This document shows positions 26,960-35,610 of a stretch of 64,000 nucleotides of DNA, piece by piece. The stretch comes from G963662605 sp963667005 (GTDB lineage: Bacteria > Bacteroidota > Ignavibacteria > Ignavibacteriales > Ignavibacteriaceae). The notes beneath the pieces were generated by a model that saw nothing but the letters and a program-made list of their open reading frames with translations, made no database searches and was not told the origin of the DNA. The stretch is from contig OY762937.1 in the NCBI GenBank assembly GCA_963667005.1, forward strand, positions 868,001 through 932,000, read 5' to 3'. The number at the start of each line of letters is the position of its first letter. Within the stretch, counting starts at the first letter, position 1. The translations under genes and the position numbers were made by a program.

Positions 26960-27796
26960 TCACAATTTTTTACAATCTATCAAGGCGAACGGAATTGTTA
27001 ATTTCAGTTCGCCTTTTTCTTTTGCAATATTGTTCAGTTTCTCTTCAACAAGCGTAAATACTTTGTCAAGCATATCTTCCGGAACCAAGTCTTTCCAGCT
27101 CGGAAGAAACCAGTGGCTGATAAATGAATGATTAAGCATCGCGGAACCGTCGGTGTACCGGAGGTGGAACTCTTCTTTTGTAACCCAAATATCCGTGAAT
27201 TGATTGGCGCGAAGTATCTCGACAGCTTCTTCAACCGGGCGGCGTTTTTGATAAATATGCTCTTTCATTTTTACAACTGAGTCATTCAGGTTTTCCTGTG
27301 TCAGCACTTCTTCAAAAACATCATAAAACTCTATCATCGAACCATCGAGATTAAATGTCTGGGCAAACTCTCCGCCGGACTTACAGACACGCGCACATTC
27401 GGCTATTGATTTTTCAAGATTCTGTACATTGTTCAAACCGTTATTGGATACAATGAGATCAAAAAATGCATTCCCGAACGGAAGTTCTTCTGCAATTCCG
27501 CCTTGCGTTGTCACATTGGTAATGTGAAATGCATCCAGTTTCAACTTAATCCGCTCAAGGGCTTTGGTCCACGGGTCAATACCATAAACATGGCAGCTTT
27601 TTCCAAAGCGCTGCGCCAGTTCAATAAGAGGAAAACCCGTTCCACATCCGATGTCAAGGATATTGCAATTTGGATGCATGGTAATCGTGTCTAATAGTTT
27701 TAATCCAAACGGTGCGGACCACAACGGAAGCTCGTCAATAGCGGAAATAAGTTTTTCATCATCGGGATTAACGTGTAAATTCAAATATTCAAGCAT
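26960..27796 (-). CDS. class I SAM-dependent methyltransferase
   Basis: 278 aa. Motif I 'NILDIGCGTGFPLIEL' (residues 45-60) binds S-adenosylmethionine, the acidic end of beta2 is 'VYGIDPW', motif IV is 'FDLIVSNNGLNN' and post motif 'ECARVCKSGGEF'. It belongs to the Methyltransf_11/25 type. Substrate unknown. Three bases separate it from the SnoaL-like gene upstream, so the two are probably co-transcribed, and the pair could act on one small molecule. No other pathway gene follows. Confidence 0.84.
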   Translation of the reverse strand: MLEYLNLHVNPDDEKLISAIDELPLWSAPFGLKLLDTITMHPNCNILDIGCGTGFPLIELAQRFGKSCHVYGIDPWTKALERIKLKLDAFHITNVTTQGGIAEELPFGNAFFDLIVSNNGLNNVQNLEKSIAECARVCKSGGEFAQTFNLDGSMIEFYDVFEEVLTQENLNDSVVKMKEHIYQKRRPVEEAVEILRANQFTDIWVTKEEFHLRYTDGSAMLNHSFISHWFLPSWKDLVPEDMLDKVFTLVEEKLNNIAKEKGELKLTIPFALIDCKKL

Positions 27797-27799
27797 TGT

Positions 27800-28195
27800 T
27801 TACTCCTTTACCAAGGTGCCTTGATGAAATATCAACCGCCAATTGTCACGGAATTTTTTCCACAATGAACTTCTTCGAGTAAGAATACCGCCATAGAACA
27901 GCGTATAGGTAATGTGATATACCTCTTCGTTCAGTTTGATACAATTAAAATCTGATATATCAAACGACGCCGGTAGTTCAATCGCTGTCCGGTCTTTTAA
28001 TATCTCAACGGTTTGTGATTTAGTATATATTTTACCGGAAGCTCCAAATTCTATGAAATCCTCAGCTATCATATTCTCAACAATTTTAAAATCTGGGATG
28101 GTGCGAGGGTTCAACAATATAGTTTCAAGTTGTTGTAGTGTATCAGGAATGGATAGAAATTTGGCAACCATAGAATGTGACTTTGTTTTCTCCAA
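27800..28195 (-). CDS. DUF4440 / NTF2-like small protein
   Basis: 131 aa with the cone-shaped NTF2-like pattern: N-terminal helices then a curved sheet 'EEVYHITYTLFYGG' and 'SSLWKKFRDNWRLIFHQGT' as in DUF4440 proteins. 'DFIEFGASGKIYTKSQ' is the typical 'Dfie.gsdG..~~~' turn. Such folds bind small ligands or act as steroid-isomerase-like enzymes. No catalytic residue can be named. Starts at the ATG at 28195, or 28171 (residue 9). Ends three bases before the methyltransferase gene, suggesting an operon. Confidence 0.72.
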   Translation of the reverse strand: MEKTKSHSMVAKFLSIPDTLQQLETILLNPRTIPDFKIVENMIAEDFIEFGASGKIYTKSQTVEILKDRTAIELPASFDISDFNCIKLNEEVYHITYTLFYGGILTRRSSLWKKFRDNWRLIFHQGTLVKE

Positions 28196-28305
28196 AAATA
28201 CGAATTCTCCGGCTAAGCGGGATGATGTGAACGGGAAATTATGTTCTTGGAGAAATATTAAAATATATTAATATTTGCAATAGAAAAAATATCGGTCAAC
28301 ACACA

Positions 28306-28755
28306 TTGGGATCACAACAACTATTGCTTTTGGCTTTAGGCTTGATCATTGCAGGCGTCGCCATCGTCGTGGGAATTAATTTATTTAACGCTTATTACGA
28401 TGATCAGCTTGATTCGTTAGCATTGCAGAAACTGAATGAACTGACTGCAGATGCGGTTGCATATGCCAAACGTCCGGTCTCGCTCGGTGGCGGGGGCGGT
28501 TCGTTTACAGGTTATACCCCGGCAAGCTTATCCGATTTTATCGTATCCGTCACGGCGTCGCAAAGCGACGTGACAATTAATGTAGAGTCGGCCGATCTTG
28601 CTTCGGACGGTACGCCGGCGGCAGTATACGGAATTGCCAGCTCCGAGGGGCTTGATGAAACTGGGGTGTATGATCACAAAGCCAAAGCATGGAAAAAGGT
28701 TAAGACGAAAAAAGACAAAAGCAATAACGGCAACGCGTACGGCCATAATAAATAG
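28306..28755 (+). CDS. pilin-like secreted protein with very short leader, hypothetical
   Basis: 149 aa from a TTG at 28306; no ATG or GTG lies upstream in the frame. The product begins Met-Gly-Ser-Gln-Gln followed by a hydrophobic helix ('LLLLALGLIIAGVAIVVGIN', 6-25), the pattern of a prepilin N-terminus with a two-residue leader, then an alpha-beta acidic body with a Gly-rich loop (62-69) and a basic Lys-rich, Asn/Gly tail ('KKVKTKKDKSNNGNAYGHNK'). It lacks the Glu5 of classic type IV pilins. Similar proteins could be pseudopilins or simply single-helix membrane proteins. Start codon and export route are inference. Confidence 0.55.
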   Translation: MGSQQLLLLALGLIIAGVAIVVGINLFNAYYDDQLDSLALQKLNELTADAVAYAKRPVSLGGGGGSFTGYTPASLSDFIVSVTASQSDVTINVESADLASDGTPAAVYGIASSEGLDETGVYDHKAKAWKKVKTKKDKSNNGNAYGHNK

Positions 28756-28766
28756 ATTACCGGCCG

Positions 28767-29627
28767 TCAGGTAAAAACAATAGTTTTCCTTCCGTGAACT
28801 AAAACTCTTCTTTCCGAATGATAAAGTAATGCCCTCGCTAATACCAGTCTCTCAAGGTCGCGCCCCTTGCGAACAATATCCTGTATCGTATCTTTATGAG
28901 AAATACGGATTATATCCTGTTCAATGATCGGGCCTTCATCCAACTCTTCGGTAACGTAGTGACTTGTGGCCCCGATAATCTTTACTCCGCGCTCATACGC
29001 CTGTTTATACGGATTGCCGCCGACAAAGGCCGGCAAAAACGAATGATGAATGTTGATTATTTGGTTGGGATAATGTTCAAGAATATCAGGAGAGAGTATT
29101 TGCATATACCGGGCAAGAACAATGGTATCAACTTTGTATTCTTTTAATAGCCGCAGCTCTTCAGCTTCCTGCTTGGCTTTGGTTTCGGGAGTAATCGGAA
29201 GATGATAAAACGGGATATTGTAACGATCCGCTAAATAGCGCAGATCATCGTGATTGGAAATAATCACGGGAATTTCAATGTTATACTCGCCGATATTATA
29301 CCGCCATAGAATTTCCTGCAGGCAGTGGCTGTACTTTGAAACAAAGATTGCTGTGCGGATTTTCTTTTCTGCAAACTCCAAACGCCAATGCGCATCAAAC
29401 TCCTTTGCAAGCGGAGCAATTGCATCAAAAACTGCCTGGCCTTGCAAAGAAAAATTCTGCATATCCCAGGATATTCGGATCGAAAAATATTTTTCGTCGG
29501 AATCTACATGTTCATCAAGGTCAAGAATATTCCCTCCGCGCTCAAAAACAAAATGCGCGAGGCGGGAAACGAGTCCAACTCTATCGGGGCAGGACAAAAG
29601 TAGTATTGCTGTTGAAGTATTGCTCAT
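28767..29627 (-). CDS. purU: formyltetrahydrofolate deformylase
   Basis: 286 aa. N-terminal ACT domain (about 1-85, 'STAILLLSCPDRVGLVSRLA') senses glycine/methionine in characterised enzymes; the C-terminal formyl-transferase-type domain has 'IINIHHSFLPAFVGGNPYKQ' with the catalytic Asn-His, and 'GATSHYVTEELDEGPIIEQD' with the catalytic Asp. It hydrolyses 10-formyl-THF to formate and THF, balancing the one-carbon pool. Length and motifs are normal. It is convergent with the pilin-like gene, and 260 bases of repeat DNA lie upstream. Confidence 0.93.
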   Translation of the reverse strand: MSNTSTAILLLSCPDRVGLVSRLAHFVFERGGNILDLDEHVDSDEKYFSIRISWDMQNFSLQGQAVFDAIAPLAKEFDAHWRLEFAEKKIRTAIFVSKYSHCLQEILWRYNIGEYNIEIPVIISNHDDLRYLADRYNIPFYHLPITPETKAKQEAEELRLLKEYKVDTIVLARYMQILSPDILEHYPNQIINIHHSFLPAFVGGNPYKQAYERGVKIIGATSHYVTEELDEGPIIEQDIIRISHKDTIQDIVRKGRDLERLVLARALLYHSERRVLVHGRKTIVFT

Positions 29628-29785
29628 GTTTTCATTATCATTTTAAATTAACAACAGAAAATAAGCAATTAGCGGGGAAAATGCATCCATTTGAGAATTA
29701 GACTCAATGACACGGGAGAATTATACTGAACATGCAGTTTTATGTGTTGAATCTAAGGTATTACATCTAAGAAATATTAAAATGG

Positions 29786-29852
29786 ATTCCGGATAAATCT
29801 GCCGGACTACATTCTGAAATATTGGTCTCATTTGCGGCAGATTTTCCGGAAT
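29786..29852. repeat. ATTCCGGA-type long inverted repeat
   Basis: Arms ATTCCGGATAAATCTGCCG (29786-29804) and CGGCAGATTTTCCGGAAT (29835-29852) pair over 18 positions with a single-base slip and 30 bases between. Related to the repeat at 19802. Confidence 0.72.
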
Positions 29853-29895
29853 GACATACTCGAATGTGTTATGCTACGCATAATTTTTTTTGAAT

Positions 29896-30831
29896 TTACT
29901 TCTCGTACATCTTTTTAATGTATTCAGGTACATCAGGTTCGTCTTTGAAGAATTCTTTTTTCTTTCCGGCGGACAAAGCCCATCTGTCTAACCACGATAT
30001 TCCCCATTTAACGGGAACGGTGACCGGAGTGCTGTATGCACTGTCGGCAAGTGCTTCTTTAAGGTTGATAAAGGAGTACCTGTCTTTTATAAAAATCTGC
30101 ATCAACGTATCTGCATAATCGGCATTGAGTTTGCTTGCATGCATAAGCAAAATTTGATTTATGTTTCTCCCGAACAATTTAGTGGACTCCTGTGCATAAT
30201 AAGAGACCTTCTTTTCGAGATATATCACATAATCCCGGCCGATTGAATCCGCTTGAACAGTATCTCTATTTTGCAATGCCTTATGGTAACATATAGCGAA
30301 CATATAATCGTCATTATCAATAGTTACCGGAGCAACGGTGTAATGTCTTTCTGCTAAATACTTCGATAGGGAATCTGCCCTGTCTAATGTTGCTCCGACA
30401 AACAAGAAAGGATGCCTGAAATATTCCAGGCTCATGTTTCTGGCGGCAAGCAGACTTGTTAAGACTTTTTCTCCCTTAACAATATCATCTGTGTACTCAG
30501 AAAATGAAATCTTATTGATGTTGCAGTGTGAGAATGTGTGATTGCCGAGTTTAAAACCGGAGTCTAACCATTTTTCAAGCAAATGGCGCCGCCATGTTAC
30601 TAATTTGTTGTCATCGTAGAGCTTACCTTCATTAACAAAACCGGTCGCGGGTACGTGATGCTTTGTAAAAGCAGCGAGCAGCTTTTCCGTATTGGCAGTC
30701 TGCCATGCAGAATCATCTGTGCCGTATGCAACAAAGGGCAGGTCATCTACTGTTATACATATCCGGCTCTGTGCATTTACAAAAGAGGCGGTAAGCAATA
30801 CCGCTAATAATATAAGTCTCAAATTAGTCAA
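29896..30831 (-). CDS. secreted polysaccharide deacetylase (NodB-like)
   Basis: 311 aa, signal peptide 1-20 ('MTNLRLILLAVLLTASFVNA'). The NodB homology domain shows motif 1 'TVDDLPF' (Asp29 and Asp30) and motif 2 'HTFSH' (His98 and His102), the metal-binding triad of carbohydrate esterase family 4, and motif 3 'FRHPFLFVGAT'. It would remove N-acetyl or O-acetyl groups from a glycan outside the inner membrane. Substrate is unknown. It precedes the alpha/beta hydrolase gene by 58 bases on the same strand, but no shared pathway can be shown. Confidence 0.87.
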   Translation of the reverse strand: MTNLRLILLAVLLTASFVNAQSRICITVDDLPFVAYGTDDSAWQTANTEKLLAAFTKHHVPATGFVNEGKLYDDNKLVTWRRHLLEKWLDSGFKLGNHTFSHCNINKISFSEYTDDIVKGEKVLTSLLAARNMSLEYFRHPFLFVGATLDRADSLSKYLAERHYTVAPVTIDNDDYMFAICYHKALQNRDTVQADSIGRDYVIYLEKKVSYYAQESTKLFGRNINQILLMHASKLNADYADTLMQIFIKDRYSFINLKEALADSAYSTPVTVPVKWGISWLDRWALSAGKKKEFFKDEPDVPEYIKKMYEK

Positions 30832-30888
30832 AGCGATTCCGTTGCTGAAGATGAATGTTATTGTGCAATAGAAAAGAAGAGCACAACA

Positions 30889-31791
30889 TTACTTATCAAT
30901 ACCGACCTCTTTAAGAAATTTAACAATACTCTTGTTGATTTCTTTGTCGGCTTTTTCGCCGAACTTACCATGTCCACCGCCGGGAACGGTAATGAATTCA
31001 TGTTTCACACCGGCTTCTTCTAATTTATCATTCAGTGTTTCCGATTGTGTATATGAAATTGTCGGATCGGCATCGCCATGAATAATAATGACCGGAGGAC
31101 AGTTTGCATTCACATAGGTGATCGGAGAAAGAGAGCTGAGAAAGCTCGTGTTGTTGATTTTACTCTTCACCCAGATTTTCAGTGATTTTGTAAGCCACTG
31201 TTCCGGATCGCGTAAATCAACTCCACCGTACTTATCAATAATAGCCATCACTTTGATGTTCTCAATGGTCTCACAATCCTTATCGAACAAATGATTATTC
31301 CCTAAAAAGCCGGACATAAGAGCAAGGTGACCGCCTGCCGAGTTACCCATAATAACAATCTTAGCAGGATTGACATGAAGCTGTGCGGCGTTTTTAATCA
31401 AGTATATCAAAGCGCAGCGGACATCTTCAAGTGCTGAAGGAGCGCGTGATTGTCCCGCGAGACGGTACTCAACATTCGCTACAGCCCAGCCCTGATTAAA
31501 GAACACGTCGAAATCAAAATGGGATTCTTTAACTCCATGCCACCATCCACCGCCGTGTACATCAATGATCAGCGGAACCGGTCTGCTTGTATCTTTGGGC
31601 AGATAAAGATCGAGCGTGCCTTTCCAGTCATCTACGGTTTTGTAAACTACATTTTTCTGCATCGTGTAGCTATCCGGAACCTTAACAGGTGGATATTCAG
31701 TCGTTTGCTCTACTTCTTGGGCAAAGACCGGCATGACAATAAAAAAGAAAACAATTGGAAAGAGGAGTCTGAATGGAAGTATTGTGTTCAT
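30889..31791 (-). CDS. secreted alpha/beta hydrolase (esterase/lipase, BD-FAE-like)
   Basis: 300 aa from the ATG at 31791, which has a signal peptide ('LLFPIVFFFIVMPVFAQ'); an earlier in-frame ATG at 31830 only adds residues before it. Oxyanion motif HGGGW (79-83), nucleophile Ser151 in GNSAGG, acid Asp242 in 'IHGDADPTISY' and His274 in 'GGGHGKF' make a full triad. It fits COG0657-type carboxylesterases, including feruloyl and acetylxylan esterases. Neighbours are the deacetylase and a pectate lyase further on, so a role in deacylating plant polysaccharide is plausible but unproven. Confidence 0.86.
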   Translation of the reverse strand: MNTILPFRLLFPIVFFFIVMPVFAQEVEQTTEYPPVKVPDSYTMQKNVVYKTVDDWKGTLDLYLPKDTSRPVPLIIDVHGGGWWHGVKESHFDFDVFFNQGWAVANVEYRLAGQSRAPSALEDVRCALIYLIKNAAQLHVNPAKIVIMGNSAGGHLALMSGFLGNNHLFDKDCETIENIKVMAIIDKYGGVDLRDPEQWLTKSLKIWVKSKINNTSFLSSLSPITYVNANCPPVIIIHGDADPTISYTQSETLNDKLEEAGVKHEFITVPGGGHGKFGEKADKEINKSIVKFLKEVGIDK

Positions 31792-31903
31792 GACTTTGTA
31801 ACGAATATAAATGATTGTTAAAATACGCATTTTATAAATAATATATTACGACAACTGACGCAGCTAATGTGTGCGTATTATAGACTGGGGACATAAAAGC
31901 AAC

Positions 31904-32563
31904 TTACATCTTTTCCCACTTTTGTAATTCAAAAGTAATTTCGCTGTAACCGAGAACAGAGCGCATGACGCCCATAAAGCCATCACCGCTGATATAAATT
32001 ATGGTTTTCACAATGCCAATTCCAGGGACAATCCAATCAATCACTTTACTTTGATCGCCACCCACGTGAGAAAAAACAGTCGAAACTTTTAACGCGGAGA
32101 ACGTACCAGCTTTTACCGTAACAGATTCTTCTTTGGATTCTACAACAGACATGACGGTCTGGACAGAATCATCGTCAACATATTCAGTGGTCCGTGCATT
32201 CCAGACTTTTCCGATTGGACATGGTGACTGATATCGCAGCATGGGAGTTTTATATGTGGAGGTTTGTTCTTTTGTGATAAATCCCATGACTCTGAGTTTT
32301 TGATACACCTTCCCGAGTTTTAGTCCGGACTGTGTTAAATAGTAATCCTGGTTATAGGTAAACTTCTCGCCGCCGTTTCTAATGTATAGCATGTTTCCTT
32401 TTTCAGTAATCTCCGTTTTGATTGAGCCGAAGGAGCTTTGATAGAAGAGCCTTGTGCCGGGAAGATACGGTACATATTGTTTGGGTGTAGTTTCCGGCGA
32501 AACTTGCAGTATTCCGCTCAGTAGAAATAGTACACAAATAGAAAGTGCAGTAAAACGATTCAT
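31904..32563 (-). CDS. secreted hypothetical protein
   Basis: 219 aa with signal peptide ('ALSICVLFLLSGILQVSP', 6-23). The rest is beta-rich with 'YVPYLPGTRLFYQSSFGS' and 'VDDDSVQTVMSVVESKEE' and resembles DUF3108-like or DUF4900-style beta-sandwich proteins, but no family is certain. It has one Cys only, no lipobox and no T9SS tail. Located between the esterase and the pectate lyase gene, but spacing (about 110 and 136 bases) suggests separate units. Confidence 0.6.
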   Translation of the reverse strand: MNRFTALSICVLFLLSGILQVSPETTPKQYVPYLPGTRLFYQSSFGSIKTEITEKGNMLYIRNGGEKFTYNQDYYLTQSGLKLGKVYQKLRVMGFITKEQTSTYKTPMLRYQSPCPIGKVWNARTTEYVDDDSVQTVMSVVESKEESVTVKAGTFSALKVSTVFSHVGGDQSKVIDWIVPGIGIVKTIIYISGDGFMGVMRSVLGYSEITFELQKWEKM

Positions 32564-32620
32564 ACAGCCCGTGATTTTATGAATTTATAAGTTTAATAAA
32601 AAAAAACATTTCTTTAACCC

Positions 32621-32672
32621 GCACCTGATTATGTTATCATACTGTTAAAAATCATTAACGGTTATCAGGTGC
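32621..32672. repeat. short inverted repeat in intergenic DNA
   Basis: GCACCTGAT (32621-32629) and ATCAGGTGC (32664-32672) are perfect 9-bp arms, 34 bases apart. The region is the short gap between two minus-strand genes; a weak transcription-terminator role is possible. Confidence 0.4.
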
Positions 32673-32699
32673 AACGCCAGGTAAAATTATTGATACCTA

Positions 32700-34040
32700 T
32701 TACTTAGGACGGTTTGCCCGCATTGCGGTTTCAGCAATATTGTTTATATATAGCTCTATATTGGTATACCCGCTGTTATCCTTGGATAGTGCGGATGCAT
32801 CATCCGGATTTTTTGGATCAAGACCGTGTGCGGTTTCCCATGTGTCGGGAATCCCATCGCCATCCGTATCCATTGGCGGATCTTCATGCGAATAAACAGC
32901 CCATCCTCCGACTTCATTTTGCGAATCTAATATTCGTCCTTTGTTTGTTTTTACTTCATTAACAATTGAAGCATCGGTCATATCCCGGTTCGGACATATT
33001 GCTCCCGCCAATGCAAGTACTTGTTTATATGCTTCTTGTGCAGATGTGGTTGTAACATTTGGCGCATCAAATGGTTTTGTTACTAAGGTGAAATGCGGCT
33101 TATCCTTTTCACTGCATGTGAACATTGCGCTTGGTGAGGTGGTATATTGCGGATATCCTTCATATTCATTGCCTTCAACATAATACACAACATCTGCTGT
33201 TTTTGTTAAGGCGATAGGCGGCCGCGTAACGCTGTTGGGACCGGGGCGAAGATAATTACCGATATAGTTTGCGCTAAGATTATCACCGGTCATTCCACTG
33301 CAAACATGTCCCCAGTTATAAACAACATTATTGCGTACATCAAAAGTAGGATAGGGCGGGTTTCCGTAATTGTCCCCGAGTCGTGGATTTCGCGCATCAT
33401 TATCTACCCACAAATTGTGATGGAGCGTTACACCGCCCACGGCGCGGACAAGTGAACCGTAGGCGTGTTCACCTTTCGGGTGCACGCTGTGATTCAATGA
33501 TTGACCGATTAAGCACCATTGAACTGTTATATCGTGGATAGCTCCGCTTGGAGAAAGGCATTCGTCAACAGACCACGTTGCGCTGCAATGATCGAAGATT
33601 ACATTATATGCACGTCCGCCTGCACCCATGGCATCCGTTGCGGTTCCACTGATGTCGCCGGGACGCACACGGAGAAACCGTACAATGACATCATGCGTGT
33701 TGACTTTAAATTCACTCCGCTTAAGACAGATGCCTTCACCGGGAGCCGTCTGTGCCGCTATAGTACAATATGGTTCTGTAATATTGATCGGTTTTTTCAA
33801 ATCAATGATGCCCGATACGGCAAACACGATAATGCGCGGCTCCGGTGCCCTGCATGCAGCGCGGAAACTTCCCGGCCCATCGTCATCAAGATTCGTAACC
33901 ACATAAACCTTACCGCCTCTGCCGCCGATTGTTGTAGAACCGAAACCCTCTGCACCGGGAAACGCGGGAATTGGTTTTGATTGCGCGAATGTCAGCATAG
34001 AAAAAGCGAGCAGCGAAAGAAATATTTTTATTGAGGTCAT
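32700..34040 (-). CDS. secreted pectate lyase (PL1-like) with calcium-binding repeat
   Basis: 446 aa with signal peptide 1-19. The beta-helix lyase is clear: 'FPGAEGFGSTTIGGRGGKVY' then 'DDDGPGSFRAACRA', 'VSGIIDLKKPINI', 'AQTAPGEGICLK', 'IVRFLRVRPGD', 'DHCSATWSVDECLSP', and 'GGVTLHHNLWVDNDARNPRL' with the conserved Arg-Asn-Pro-Arg. Near the end, 'DTDGDGIPDTWETAHGL' (about 394-410) is a thrombospondin-3 / dockerin-like calcium motif. Such enzymes cleave polygalacturonate by beta-elimination. No T9SS tail is present, so Sec export to periplasm or surface is expected. With PL6 at 1-1364 it points to plant or algal polysaccharide use. Confidence 0.87.
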   Translation of the reverse strand: MTSIKIFLSLLAFSMLTFAQSKPIPAFPGAEGFGSTTIGGRGGKVYVVTNLDDDGPGSFRAACRAPEPRIIVFAVSGIIDLKKPINITEPYCTIAAQTAPGEGICLKRSEFKVNTHDVIVRFLRVRPGDISGTATDAMGAGGRAYNVIFDHCSATWSVDECLSPSGAIHDITVQWCLIGQSLNHSVHPKGEHAYGSLVRAVGGVTLHHNLWVDNDARNPRLGDNYGNPPYPTFDVRNNVVYNWGHVCSGMTGDNLSANYIGNYLRPGPNSVTRPPIALTKTADVVYYVEGNEYEGYPQYTTSPSAMFTCSEKDKPHFTLVTKPFDAPNVTTTSAQEAYKQVLALAGAICPNRDMTDASIVNEVKTNKGRILDSQNEVGGWAVYSHEDPPMDTDGDGIPDTWETAHGLDPKNPDDASALSKDNSGYTNIELYINNIAETAMRANRPK

Positions 34041-34149
34041 ATATAGCAGCAGAATATTTTTGTTGCAAAAACGAATATGCTAAAATATACAATGCATAGG
34101 TATGGAAAAAGGGTAGCCCTGGTTGGCTAATTCAGAGCCCATGAGTAAA

Positions 34150-34414
34150 GAGTGTTGCACAACTCACAGGAATGGTTTTGCAGACAATAATTTCTACCCT
34201 GAACGGCGGAGCCGTGACAGCTAAGTAGTAAAAGGATAGAATTGTAATTCGGAGCTCTGGATAGAGCGGCTCTTTTCGATCAAAAACTACTGCATTGAGC
34301 CGTGCCCCCGCCTGAATGCCAACGGCGGGCAGGTGCGGCACTCAAATAAATTATATCGGAATATATCTACTAAGCTGCCGCACCTTCGGTGCTCATGAGA
34401 TATGCAACACACTC
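34150..34414. mobile_element. second MITE-like element, ends related to that at 20656
   Basis: 265 bp flanked by TAAA (34146-34149 and 34415-34418). Ends: left GAGTGTTGCACAACTCA, right (reverse complement) GAGTGTGTTGCATATCTCA, matching after a 2-base gap and resembling the ends of the 20656 element. Interior holds several short palindromes, for example around GCCGCACC-TTC-GGTGC (34376 on) and a 'GCCGTGACAG' block. No coding sequence is credible. Part of the 601-base gap 34041-34641. Confidence 0.55.
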
Positions 34415-34600
34415 TAAAGACCGTGGTTAATAATTCATAGATCATGGGTTAGGAAGAAAATCATACCGGTGCTCTGCACCTCAAGAGGTTGGTTGTTGTG
34501 CGTTCTATAAACATGGCAGTCCTATGGACTTCCGGAAATAGCGTTGCAATTGAAATCCGTAGGATTGCAATGCCCGCCCGCCACAGGAGGATTTATAGAT
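34415..34600. repeat. mosaic of short palindromes downstream of the MITE-like element
   Basis: Contains GGTGCTCTGCACC (about 34470), GTCCTATGGAC (about 34530), AATCCGTAGGATT (about 34555) and 'tctataaacatggcag', short hairpins typical of dispersed intergenic repeats in this group. No gene seen. Confidence 0.5.
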
Positions 34601-34641
34601 AGGAATAAACAGTAAAAATTGAGACCAATTGGGGCGGCATG

Positions 34642-35430
34642 TCAAATATAAATCTCGCCCTTCATATACACCACAGCATGTCCGCCGATGAGAACGCGGT
34701 CGCCGTTGAGTGTGAGCTTTAAATTACCGACTCGTGCTGAAGCTTGTTTTGCGGTCAACTCAGTTTTGCCAAGTAGCGCTGACCAGTATGGCGTTAATAC
34801 GGTATGTGCTGAGCCGGTTACCGGATCTTCGTTAATGCCGACACATGGTGCAAAGAAGCGCGAAACGAAGTCAACACTTTTCCCGGGAGCAGTAACAATC
34901 ACACCGCGTGATTGTGTAGAAAGCATTTTTTGAAAATCAGGTTTCAATGCAATAATTTCTTCTTCGGAGTTATACGTCACCATATAATCGTTCACGCCTT
35001 TGAAACAGGAAACAGGCTTGCCGCCCAATGCTTCAAACAATCCAGTGGGGGATTCACAAGGCTTAGGAATATCAACAGGAAAATCGAGATACAACACGTC
35101 AGCATTTTTTATAACGTGTAACATACCACGATATAGTGATTTGAATGATATGCGGTCAACATCCTTTTCATAATAATCAAAAAGCACTTTACCGGAGGCA
35201 AGTGTCGCGTGTCCGCATAAATCAACTTCAACAGCAGGAGTGAACCAGCGTATTTCATACTGACCACCCGCCTTAACGACAAATGCTGTTTCTGAAAGAT
35301 TGTTTTCCGTTGCTATGTTTTGCATTGTTGCATCCGGCAGCCACGAAGGTAGAATTACAACCGCAGCGGGGTTGCCTTTGAATAATTTATCGTTGAAAGC
35401 ATCAACTTGATAGATGGGGTAAATTGCCAT
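34642..35430 (-). CDS. PhzF-family isomerase/epimerase
   Basis: 262 aa. 'QVDAFNDKLFKGNPAAVVIL' and 'NLSETAFVVK' with the catalytic-type Glu47 are the PhzF N-terminal half, 'FTPAVEVDLCGHATLAS' the central motif, and 'CVGINEDPVTGSAHTVLTPY' the second-half signature. The fold is two diaminopimelate-epimerase-like lobes. PhzF catalyses an isomerisation in phenazine biosynthesis, but most genomic members have unknown substrates; no phenazine genes are present here. Normal length, single gene. Confidence 0.9.
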   Translation of the reverse strand: MAIYPIYQVDAFNDKLFKGNPAAVVILPSWLPDATMQNIATENNLSETAFVVKAGGQYEIRWFTPAVEVDLCGHATLASGKVLFDYYEKDVDRISFKSLYRGMLHVIKNADVLYLDFPVDIPKPCESPTGLFEALGGKPVSCFKGVNDYMVTYNSEEEIIALKPDFQKMLSTQSRGVIVTAPGKSVDFVSRFFAPCVGINEDPVTGSAHTVLTPYWSALLGKTELTAKQASARVGNLKLTLNGDRVLIGGHAVVYMKGEIYI

Positions 35431-35610
35431 GACGAATACCTAAAGGGAATTGAAATTAAAATTTAAAGATACTATTTACACAATAATCTTACTATTAAAT
35501 AAGTTGATTTTACCGAAGTAGTCCGGCAGCACAAAATAAATTTGCAGGGATAGTCCATATTCGTTTTGTATTTTTATTCCTATCGAAAACGAATTTTCAC
35601 AGGACTATCT

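Noticed and set aside
34132..34341. minus-strand open frame inside the second MITE-like element
   Set aside because: No motif, made from element sequence.
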